Of a stretch of DNA of 64,000 nt, positions 54,951-64,000 are shown piece after piece. A model generated the notes under the pieces. It saw only the letters and a list, made by a program, of their open reading frames with translations, ran no database searches and was not told where the DNA came from. The DNA comes from Mauremys mutica (lineage: Eukaryota; Chordata; Testudines; Geoemydidae): positions 9,725,951-9,789,950 of the forward strand of contig NC_059076.1 of the NCBI RefSeq assembly GCF_020497125.1, given 5' to 3'. The position numbers and the translations under genes are program-made. Every line of letters starts with the position of its first letter. The first letter of the stretch is position 1.

Positions 54951-56467
54951 TCACAGACAGAACAAAGAACAAATGATAAAGAGTGAATGACAAATGATTA
55001 ACACCAAATAGCTTTGCTTAGGCACACATCCAGTTATAAGCAAGCAAAAAAATGTGTATCAGAGAATAGCCATTCCCTGTACATTCACTGGAACAAAAAA
55101 CTCAGCAAAAGGAAATAAATCTGGATGATCCAAGAAGCTGGCCAGAACTCGAATGCTATTTGCTGACTTGTGGCATTTTTTGGATTTTGCTTGGATATGG
55201 GAATGCTACAGGTGGTATGATTTTTTCCCCTTGTAGTCAGAGAAGGGTAAGAACTACTGAAATAGGGGAAAGGAGATGAGTGTTGACAGCCCTAAGCACT
55301 TGCCAAACGCTGACAAACAGCATGAGTCAGGACTTTAAAAAAAATGAGATTTTAAAAGTAATAAATTTTAGATTCTTTTTTTTTTTTTTGTCTTCTTATT
55401 TCTGAGCCTTTAAGTGCCCTGGGTCAAGCTATCAAACTTTCTCTACAACTGTGAGGACCAGAAATTTACTAAAAGAAAGCTGATATTTTCACATAGTCCT
55501 ATGACTCCAGGAGCTGTAGCTTTAGGAAAGACATCAAGTATTGAGAGATTCATGGTAAAACCACTAGGCAACAATGAGATTAATTCAGTCTGGAATTCAT
55601 AACTGAGCAGGGGATATTGTGGCTTGCACTAAACTGCTCAAAACTCAAGCATAGCAGACTGGTTTGGGCCTGATTCCCATTTGTATTAGAGTTCCTTTGC
55701 ACCAGTTAAGGGACCTAAAAGTGGACTTGAATACCTTCCCACCCACTTGAAGACTCCTTTATACTGCCAAAGAGGTATAAAGGAACATTAATGACAATTG
55801 AGCTCTACAGTTCAGTACTTTGGCAAAGGTTCTGAATGTTGAGATTATATTAATATATTAAAAACGTCACTCAAATCCCTTCAGCTATCAAACTATTTGG
55901 GAGAGGAGCTTTCAATATTTGGTGGAACTCCACACAGTCATTTTCATGTATGAAATCCGTGTTCAGTAGTCAAATGTGCATTAATTTAGTAATACCCTAA
56001 GCACGTCAGCTTTTCTAATTACCTACACATATTTGTGCAATAGCAGATGGTAACCAGATAAGCTAGATGCTGCAATCCTTTTTTATCTCCTCCAGTTTCA
56101 TAATTCTGATAACAAGATACTTTTTAATTTTAAACTAGATTGGGACTCTGGATCTCTTTACAGATTTCTTTAAGATTCCCTGCTGTTAAGCACTCTCTCT
56201 GATGAAATATTTTGCATCTTTAATGTTGAAGAATTCCTAGTGTAATATTCTTTACAGGTTTTGAGGCTGTTATTGGAAAGTATTAGTTAGAGATGATTTT
56301 TTAAAAAAAACCTTATTTTGAATGTTTTTATATGAAAATAATCTTTTTATGGTAGACAGTAGGAGCATAACACAACTGGAGTAATAGAAAATGCATTTGG
56401 TGCACTGTTCTATTCTACTTGTGAAGTTCTTAGATAAGAATGACAGGCCTTGAATGGGAGAAAATGG
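54951..56467. other. AT-rich unannotated stretch
   Basis: Poly-T near 55378-55390. Frames at 55414-55602 and 56270-56497 lack motifs. Nothing else supported. Confidence 0.4.
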
Positions 56468-56550
56468 ACCAAATCTTTGGCTGGTGTAAATCAACATTGG
56501 CCCATTGAAGTCAATGGGGCTAAGCCAATTTATGCTGAATGAGGATTTAA
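56468..56550. repeat. Near-palindromic ~80-bp repeat (family P), copy 8
   Basis: Left arm ttggctggtgtaaatcaac, centre cccattgaagtcaatggggc, right arm agccaatttatgctgaatg. It has the clearest central palindrome of all copies. Confidence 0.65.
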
Positions 56551-56879
56551 CTCACTATTTTTTCTGCAGACTTCTTACCTTAAGGAGTGAACCCATCATG
56601 CTGAGCATGTCAGAATATGGAAATGACACTGCCAGTGAAAAATCCAGATGCTGCAGGAAATGAATGTTACTTCTCCCTCTGACAGTATGTTTTCACTGGT
56701 GGGGGGAAAAGGGTGTGCTCTTAACTCTTGTTAAATAACTCAGGTTAAAATAGCAGTGAAGACGTGACCGCTCATCTTTTAATTCATCTTAGCAATTTGA
56801 GTTCAACCCCAGGCTCGCCTATAGACTATAACTTAGGCTATTAGCCCCAGTGAAAAGCCTAAATACCATTAAAAATGTG

Positions 56880-56965
56880 GCCCTAAGTGAGTTGCCAAAG
56901 GTCACACAGGAAGTCTGTGGAGAACGAAACCCAGATCTAAGTTCCTAACCAGTGCCCCATCCTAA
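56880..56965 (-). mobile_element. MIR-like SINE fragment
   Basis: gttgccaaaggtcacacagg, then gaaacccagatctaagttc and accagtgccccatcc, the MIR core and head in reverse. Confidence 0.6.
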
Positions 56966-57339
56966 CAAATAAGTGAGTAAAATATACATAGATATCTCTT
57001 GAGAAGGTTGTCAATTTTGTTAATTTTTAAAAAGCCGGTATTGCTGATCTGAATAATCAGAATGAGTATAACACAATTATTGTCTTGCTAAAATAATGGA
57101 AGACCCTTTAGCCAGATAAATACTTTAGGAAATCAACACAGATAAGTTATTAGAATAACCCTCTGTGCAAGGGAAATTTCCCACTTTTGACAGACTGGCA
57201 TAACAAAAACAAAAATCTGCCTCTTCCTAGCAAGTAGGCAGGAACACTGGGACATGATGCATTTCAAATATTGATCTGATTAAATGGAAATAGGGAAGAA
57301 GAGAGTACCTATTGTGTCCAACAGGAGATAAAATGCTGA
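56966..57339. other. Unannotated non-coding stretch
   Basis: No features supported. Confidence 0.4.
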
Positions 57340-57445
57340 AAGAGGGAGATTTTCAAGAGTGCCCAAGTGTTAAGAATCATAAATGTCAATGGAAATCAAT
57401 TGAAATTATGCACCTAAATCATTTGGGTGCTTTTGAAATTATCCA
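57340..57445. repeat. Family Q copy
   Basis: gagattttcaagagtgccc, centre aatgtcaatggaaatcaattg, closing gcacctaaatcatttgggtgc and cttttgaaattatc. It is close to a palindrome. Confidence 0.55.
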
Positions 57446-57818
57446 CTTCAAAATTCTTGGAATGCATAATCAGGGTAATCATTATAAAGCAAGAGAGATA
57501 ATGGCTATATTATGCAAAGCCTTCATAATACACAATTGGAACATTGTGTTCAGTAGTGGACACTGAGTTTAAAAGAGGATATTCACATTATCAAATGGTC
57601 AAGACGTCTCATTTTTGAGTGGAGCTGGTCAGGAATTGAAATTTCTGTTCGACAGGAAATTCTGAAATCTCTCTTTTTTTTTTCCATTCCAGATCCAAGT
57701 GAAAAATAAAAAATTCCAACAGAATGAAAATTCCATATATTTCTGATTCAGGCCTAATAAAATGTTTCACCTCAGTAATGTTGAATTGTTTCATTTAGAC
57801 TAAAACATTTTTTGATAC

Positions 57819-58335
57819 TGTGATACAGGAGGGTCAGGGAGCAGTGGGAGAGTGGGAGAGGGGAAGTATATAAGCCCTAGGCTAATTAAGGTGTGGTTCC
57901 CTGAAGACTAGGGAGGGTTGCTACAGGTTAATTGGAGCATCTGTAGTCAATTAAGGCCCTGTTAGCAACCTAATAAAACCCCCTGCTTCAGGCAGTCAGG
58001 GGAGAAGGAGGAAGGAGAGAGGACTGGAGCTTGGAGGTGTGCTGTGAGACCTGGAAGATCAGAAAACCGGAGTAAGGGAGACCCTGCCCCAGCATCTAAG
58101 GACTAAAGGTACCCCACCCAAGGGGGAAGAGGGTAAGGACCTGCAGGGGTTGAGAGGGGCTGGGACTCAGAATGAGGAGCAAACCCAGACCCCTCCTCTG
58201 CTTCCCCCCTTTACCACCTTCCCGGGCCACTAGTGGGGCCCTCAGTGCCCCAAGAGCAGGGGCAAGGGGTAGCATCTTAGCCCCCCACCAAAAAAAGCAC
58301 AGGACCCACCATACTACATTGGCCATTTTGTCACA
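57819..58335 (+). mobile_element. Compact solo LTR with promoter and poly(A) signal (517 bp)
   Basis: Starts TGTGATACAGG, ends TTTTGTCACA, flanked by atac (57815-57818 and 58336-58339), a 4-bp duplication. TATATAAG is at 57867-57874 and AATAAA at 57972-57977, a normal U3-R layout with a short R. The 4-bp duplication and small size fit a Gypsy-type or class I ERV LTR. The minus frame at 58096-58326 is not a gene. Confidence 0.85.
57867..57874 (+). promoter_or_regulatory. TATA box of the compact LTR
   Basis: TATATAAG about 50 bp into the LTR and about 100 bp upstream of AATAAA. It is the best-preserved retroelement promoter motif in the window. Confidence 0.65.
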
Positions 58336-58575
58336 ATACGGTCAAATGTTTCGTTTTGACTTTCTTGTTTCAGTTAGTTTCATTTGGACTTTTATATGAT
58401 ATTAAAATATTTTAATGTTGCATAATGTTGATATCCATTCTCTAATATATATTCAATTTAATAATTTCATATAGCTTATCAAAATTATTTTACCTCAATG
58501 AAATAATAAAGTCAAAAGGATTCATTTAAACCTTTTCCTGTTGAAAATTTCATCTAAATAGGCACATTCCCAATT

Positions 58576-60077
58576 GCGTGTTTCCATTCCAATTAAGCTG
58601 TTCTTTCCCCCAATGGACAACTGTCCCTCTCCCCACTTCTTTCCTCTTCAGTATAAAGCAATTGATTGCTCCTTCCATGCTTTCATTACTTGTAGTGGAG
58701 AGATGTTTAGAATGTACAGGCTGTAGCAAGAGTCTGCTCCTAGGAAATGAGACTGTTATAACAGTGGCAGCAGCAGGAGCTTTTCTAGGCTGGTTGTTCT
58801 AATACATATAGAGATAAAATAGGCTGTGTAGCCTCCAGTGAGCCCTAAGCAAGGTCAGGTGCAGATTTTAGGGTGACTTCTGGGCTGGCCTATAAGAGGC
58901 CTTTCCCACGCTGGTCTGGGGAAGCCTTAGCACCCATGGTCAGAGCACTGGACTATGTTAATGCATGTCAAGTTACTTTCCTTAGGCTAGATTGATGTCT
59001 CTCATGCTTATTTCTAGTGAAATCCAAGGCCTGTCAGTAAATACATCTCTCTCTCTGTTGGATTGCCTGCTACCTCTTTTCTTCTTGGCCTGTTTCCTCT
59101 TTTGTTACACAGCGGCTATGCACACTCAAACAGCAGGTCAAAGGCCTTAATGGACAATCATTTCATCAGTTTTTTTCTCTGGTTTTATGAACTTTCCTAT
59201 GTTCATGCTGATATCCCCCCGAAGATGTCCTTTGTCAGGAAGCACATTAAATTGAGTGGCAACGCTTGACACAGATCTTGTGGGTAATTGGCAATTAAGT
59301 AGCACTTCTTGGCACCCAAAGAGAAACCGTATATTTCTAAATATGCTTTAGACTACTTCAAAGATTTATGGGGAGAACAAAAAAAAAAAAAAGGTACAGG
59401 ATCTTAGTAAACAACCGGTTGTCCTTTAAAGGACAATATTTTGGCAATACTGGGTGGGAGATGCTCAGAAGCAGTGTTATCACACATTATGTGTTGTGTT
59501 TGTGAGAGTCATGACAGAGAAGAGATTACAGTTCACCTGTCATATGGGAGACTATGCAATCATGACCTTAGTGCTGGGTGTGGCCTTGGGAATCATGACT
59601 AGCTGGGATGTCAAGACACAGCCTCAGACAGTCCCCTTAGTTCCAGGATAGTCCTTGGGTCAAGGCCAGTTTTATTATTATAAGATCAAACTGATCCAAA
59701 ATAAGCTAGCAGATTGTTTTTTTTCAGTTGGTGATGTAGATTCAGTTGGTCTGTGCAGACTAGATATTATGATAGTCTTTGTCCTTCTCTGCTGGCTGGT
59801 CCACATGAAAGAGGAGAAAATCTACTACAGCTGCCACCTAAGAAATTCTTGCTGATTTATGCCTTTAACTCAGGTAATGGGGGTCAGACTTTTAGTACCT
59901 GAGGTCCCAACCTCCAAACCCCTAGCTGGCCCTAGTAGGGTTATTATATATGCCCCAATATTTTATTTTCAAACATCAACTAGTTTAAGAACTATTAACT
60001 AATCTTTTTCTGCCTCGATCCCCTAATCCTGCAAACACTTCTAACCTTGGGTAAGTGTACACCTACACCTCCAATAC
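58576..60077. other. Unannotated non-coding stretch
   Basis: Includes a poly-A run near 59379-59392. Frames at 58578-58802, 59063-59269, 59454-59651 and 59655-59855 lack motifs. Confidence 0.35.
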
Positions 60078-60677
60078 TACAAGCAGGTCTGGTCACCCCA
60101 TCTCAAAAAAAGATATCATAGAATTGGAGGGCAACATATGAGGAGAGACTAACAAAGATTGGGACTGTTCAGCTTATAAAAGAGATGACTAAAGAGGGAT
60201 CTGATAGAAGTTTACAAAGTCATGAACGGTGTGGAAGAAGTGAATTAGGAAGTTTTATTTACCCCTTCACACAACACAAGAACCAGGGGTCACCCAACAG
60301 AATTAACAGGCAGCAGGTTTAAACAAACATAAGGAAATATTTCTTCACATAACACACAGTCAACCTGGGAAAGTTGTTGCCAGGAGATGTTGTGAAGGCC
60401 AAAGGTATAACTGAGCTCTAAAAAAAAACTAGATAAGTTCACGGGGGATAGGTCCAAAGGCCACTAGCCAAGATGGTCAGGGATGCAACCCCATGCTCTC
60501 TGGGTGTCCCTAAACCTTGACTGCCAGAAGCTGGGACTGGATGACAGGGGATGGATATCTCAACAAGTGTCATGTTCCATTCATTTCCTGTGAAGCGTCT
60601 GGCACTGCCAATGTCAGAAGGCAGGATGGCTAGATGGACCATTGGTCTGACCCAGCATGGCCAGCCATAAGTTCTTT
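60078..60677 (+). pseudogene. CR1 3' end, degraded, 5'-truncated
   Basis: Remains of the ORF2 C-terminus (aagaaccaggggtcacccaac, gcagcaggtttaaac, tatttcttcacataacacac) followed by the 3' UTR (gtctggcactgccaatgtc, ctagatggaccattggtctg), all as in the CR1 at 10600. The terminal tail repeat is lost after cataagttct. No open frame remains. Confidence 0.85.
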
Positions 60678-60898
60678 GCAAGAGAAGGCCCTTAATTTGT
60701 CTTTCCTTCTTTAACAGGCCACTTACAGCCAACAACAAAGCCAACTTTGAAATTCCAACCTTCTAACATTTCTGAGTTGTACAGACCCAAACATACCATT
60801 TGGAACCTTGCTCTCTTACCTGAAAAACAGCTAACCCAAATTTTGTTCACATTTGCCAAAAGTTCACTTTGGGGCTTTGACTAAGGACCAACATCCCT

Positions 60899-61204
60899 GG
60901 GTATGTCTACACTACCCGCCGGATCGGCGGGTAGCAATCGATTTAGTGGGGATCAATTTATGTGTGTAGTGTAGACGTGATAAATCGATCCCTGATCGCT
61001 CTCCCATCGACTGCTGAACTCCAGCAGTGCAAGAGGCAGAAGCAAAGTCGACAGGGAAGCCACACTGTCGATCCCGTGCCACGAAGACGTGAAGTAAGTA
61101 ATTTTAATTCGATCTAAGATACATCAACTTCAGCTACACTATTCTCATAGCTGAAGTTGCGTATCTTAGATCGATCCCTCCCCCTTTGTGTAGACCAGGC
61201 CTTA
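60899..61204. mobile_element. DNA-transposon relict with GTCTACAC ends
   Basis: Left gggtatgtctacactaccc and right gtgtagaccaggcctta; the reverse of the right end matches the left end type of the element at 506. Inside are short inverse pairs such as atcgatttagtgg / gataaatcgatcc and gatctaagatac / gtatcttagatc. No target duplication is clear. Confidence 0.65.
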
Positions 61205-61909
61205 ACACCCTGATGCAGCAAAGGTCTTAAGCTTGTGCTTGACTGTAAGCATCACCTTCAGTGTCATTGACGTCTAGGGGATTTATACATGTGCTTCGAT
61301 GCTTTGCTTATTTGGGACCCTCCATAAGGCACACAGAGCTCTCATGGAGCTGAACAAGTGTTACACATCCATAAACCATGACAGAATTTGGCGTTAAGAA
61401 ACAAATATTTCAGCCTAAAGAGAAGTAAAAAAGTATGAATCACTGACAAAATGAATGAGAAAGGGAGCTGGAATTCAGCCTTATCTGTAAAATTCACGAC
61501 CATAAGAGATCCATCGATTGATCGATCCTGTTTAAAAGGGATGTTCCTTGGCCATAACCTGTGCCTGGACTACAACATTCAGTGGCATTGTTGCTACTAC
61601 AGTACAACAGGACTGCTAGCGAACGATCCACTCACAGAGCTTTGAAATGTTTTCCATACTTGCGCAAGGGCACTGATGTAGAACTGGAGGCAAGCACATA
61701 GCTGCGAAGTTGTGCCACTGAATGGAGCTAAAAATGCTGGTGGCACTTTGTATATATAGTTTGTCCCATATTGAGCCCTGCTATTTGTTACAATACCTTG
61801 GGTATGGTAATCTTCAAACATATCTTAATTCTGCTCTTCAGGTAGGTGTGAGCCAAAACCATAGTGCTTGTGAAAGAGAGCAGCTGGCCAGGTACACAGG
61901 AGACTAGCT
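61205..61909. other. Unannotated non-coding stretch
   Basis: A short palindrome-like cgattgatcgatc is near 61513. No other feature is supported. Confidence 0.4.
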
Positions 61910-62030
61910 TAGGGCTCAGGAAGCCTCTTTTCTTGTTCTGACTGCCACCGGCTTGCTGAGGGAATGTGGACAAGTCACTTCACCTTTTAATCTCCCCCAT
62001 GTGTAAAGTAGAGGATCATGCCACTTATTA
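61910..62030 (+). mobile_element. MIR-like SINE fragment
   Basis: gctgagggaatgtggacaag, tcacttcaccttttaatctc and gtgtaaagtagaggatcatg follow the MIR core order. Confidence 0.55.
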
Positions 62031-62239
62031 CCCTTATAAAGCACTTGAAGGTCTACAGACGCAAAGAGCTAGCGATTAGTATTGGACACACACTACCCAC
62101 TTGTCATTGTATTGGTCACTGGTCATTTTCCAAATTTAATACACAAAAGAATCTTCCCTGGGAGAAAAAGCATTACACCGTAACATGGACCATCTATTCC
62201 AATATCCCCTCACCAACTGTGGCCAGTACCAGTGCAGTT

Positions 62240-62463
62240 ATATAATAATACCTAGCCGGTATACAATTCTTTCCATCTTTAAATCTCAAAGCATTTTACA
62301 AAGAAAGCTTAATATGACTATCCCCATTTTACAAATGGGAAACTGAGGCATTAGAAAGGAAGTAATTTGCTCCAGGTCACTCAGCAGACCAATAGCACAG
62401 CTAGGACATGAACCTAGGGCTCTTGAGTCTGAATCCAGTGCACTAGCCCCTAGACCACACCAA
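62240..62463 (-). mobile_element. MIR-like SINE, long copy
   Basis: In reverse: the head ctagaccacac / ggggctagtgcactgg, the B-box side ctgctgagtgacctggagc, catttgtaaaatggggatag and aatgctttgagatttaaag. This is the best MIR-type copy in the window. Confidence 0.75.
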
Positions 62464-63222
62464 TTTTCCCTTAGCATGTAACATGTGTTGAGTGTCAGTG
62501 AACTGAATGTCATTCAAAGTCATTGGATATCACATATCAGGTGGACAGAACCAGTATGAAAAAAGCTGAATGAAATCTGCCATTGACATCAGATAAAAGT
62601 ACAGGTGGGATATTACAAATTGTAATTCATAATTAAACAGTGCCCTGAGCACCACAGTTAATTAAAAGTTGAAAAAAAAATCTAAAGTTTATTTCTTTCT
62701 TGAAGGCTTGCACAAGTTCTTTCTAACCATTAGAGTGTCAATGTATATGGGACTCTTTATGTTACAGACATTAGCCAAGATTAAAAAGGTTCTATACGAG
62801 GCATTGGGTGAAAAGGAAGGGTAAGGACTAGTTGCAATTTTTGGCTTTTATTATATGGCTTAAAAAACACAGTATTTAAGGTAAGTGTTCTGTTGGAGGG
62901 AATATTAGGGCAAAAAAAAGGAACTAACACCACTTTAACCATTAAAGAAGTAAATCACAATGACTGGGAACAGTGTGTTAATTAGCAAACTAATTTCCTT
63001 GTACTTGAAGTGCATAACGAGTTCTCAGTGCCTTCAAAATGGCCTTGTATCAATTGCCTTTTGTTCCTTGAATGTAATTGTTTCTGCAGCAATACTGGAT
63101 TATGCTGTACACAGGCTTTTAGTCATTTAGAAGTATTTATTTTCCTCTGCAGATGCTCTGCATTCAGACTATGTTTTTAGTTGGTATGCTTGTTAACACA
63201 GATGAGAAGTCTTAAAAGGCCA
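62464..63222. other. AT-rich unannotated stretch
   Basis: No features supported. Confidence 0.4.
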
Positions 63223-63305
63223 GATCCACAGTTGGTGTCAACTATCCCCATTCCATTGACTTTAGTGGAGCTACACTGATATACACCAGCTGAGGAGCTG
63301 ACACC
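63223..63305. repeat. Near-palindromic ~80-bp repeat (family P), copy 9
   Basis: gatccacagttggtgtcaac, centre ccattgactttagtggagc, right arm gatatacaccagctgagg. Confidence 0.6.
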
Positions 63306-63708
63306 AAACCTTCTTTATACATCACTTAAAAGAAAAAGAAAAAACACCCCACAATCTCCTTCCCATGCCCAATTACATGTCACCTCTAAGAACACTTTTA
63401 ATTGTGTGACAGATTCTTGGTCTATCAGGTAGGATATTGCTCTGTAGAGAAGGCAGAGAACAAAAACATGTTTTCAGTGTATCAGCCATCCAGAGCTGGG
63501 GACCTTCAACTATGACTTAGTGCAGATCTACCTAAACAGTAGAGACAGAGAAAAAGAGGATTAAAAAGAACGTCTGTACTACCTTCTTGAACCTAGGGTA
63601 AGCACATTCCTTGAGCAGAGAAACAACACGACCCTCTTGTCATTTCCTCTTGATGCTGCCTCTTTCATAAAACATGATGTCTAGCTCCATCCTGAATGGT
63701 CTTGTAAT

Positions 63709-63834
63709 TAGGGTGAGCAGATGTCCCGATTTTATAGGGACAGTCCCAGTTTATGGGTCTTTTTCTTATTTAGGCTCCTATTGCCCCCCCCCACCCCTCT
63801 CCCAATTTTTCATGCTTGCTGTCTGGTCACCCAA
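63709..63834. mobile_element. 126-bp hAT-type MITE with perfect 8-bp duplication
   Basis: TAGGGTGAGCAGATGTCCC to GTCTGGTCACCCAA; flanked by cttgtaat at 63701-63708 and 63835-63842. The second copy of the family, at 38455-38582, has the opposite orientation. Confidence 0.92.
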
Positions 63835-64000
63835 CTTGTAATGCACTAACTCCTACTTGGCCATCAGCTGTGCTCACTGTTTGACTGTGTGCATCAGAAA
63901 GAATTTTGGCGTTTGAGAGCTCACAGGAAGCCCATCTTTTCAGTCTACCATTTCACTAACATTTCTTGATTCAATGTTTCCATTTTTTGTATATAACGTC

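Larger units (their letters stand above)
57610..58575. repeat. Family R repeat split by an LTR
   Basis: Left part: gtggagctggtcaggaattg, aaaatgtttcacctcag, actaaaacattttttgatac. Right part after 58339: ggtcaaatgtttcgttttgac, cagttagtttcatttgg. The two parts belong together once the LTR at 57819-58335 is removed. Confidence 0.6.

Noticed and set aside
1..64000. CRISPR arrays, operons or other prokaryotic systems.
   Set aside because: No spaced direct repeats of that kind; the SINE, CR1, hAT and LTR content is that of a vertebrate nuclear genome.

Overview
The window reads as vertebrate nuclear DNA from a turtle, most likely a cryptodire. The best clue is a tRNA-derived SINE whose tail copies the 3' end of CR1 LINEs. 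This arrangement is known from turtle tRNA-Lys-type (Cry) SINEs. Two CR1 lineages with different 3' tails, many short hAT-like elements with 8-bp target-site duplications (TSDs), several solo LTRs and two scraps of L1 fit the same picture. The species assignment is inference.

I found no host protein-coding exon, no functional tRNA, rRNA or snRNA gene, and no CRISPR array. Nearly every long open frame is either CR1 reverse transcriptase or a chance frame in GC-rich repeat DNA. The window is probably intergenic or lies inside a large intron. The notable content is a layered record of mobile-element insertions, many resolved to the base by matching TSDs.

Layout. 0.5-0.76 kb: a short DNA-transposon relict. 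2.9-6.5 kb: two solo LTRs of one superfamily, the first carrying SINEs and the second a hAT element. 7.1 kb: a small hAT element. 10.06-14.6 kb: a four-level nest, in which a minus-strand CR1 is split by a 4.2-kb unit with near-perfect terminal inverted repeats (TIRs), which holds a plus-strand CR1 that is itself split by a younger CR1. 17.45 kb: a 191-bp LTR with a perfect hairpin. 19.8-20.05 kb: a decayed 21-bp tandem array that keeps its register. 23-24.5 kb: a solo LTR inside a hAT element. 24.6 kb: an L1 fragment. 26.2-29.1 kb: an almost intact CR1 ORF2 on the minus strand. 29.4-30.2 kb: a minus-strand LTR. 32.4-33.5 kb: two hAT elements one base apart. 33.8-34.9 kb: a solo LTR. 41.0-42.8 kb: an LTR inserted in another LTR. 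43.6-44.1 kb: a SINE split by a hairpin-rich element. 45.0-48 kb: CR1 and L1 fragments and an LTR-like block hit by a SINE. 51.1-53.4 kb: a 317-bp inverted duplication. 53.5-54.2 kb: a hAT element. 57.8-58.3 kb: a promoter-bearing LTR. 60.1-61.2 kb: a CR1 end and a DNA-transposon relict. The far end holds a MIR-like SINE and a 126-bp hAT-type element with a perfect TSD.

Two families of short near-palindromic repeats are sprinkled through the whole window. The elements do not form a pathway. The one functional relationship visible is parasitic: the SINE carries the CR1 3' tail, which CR1 reverse transcriptase is expected to recognise.
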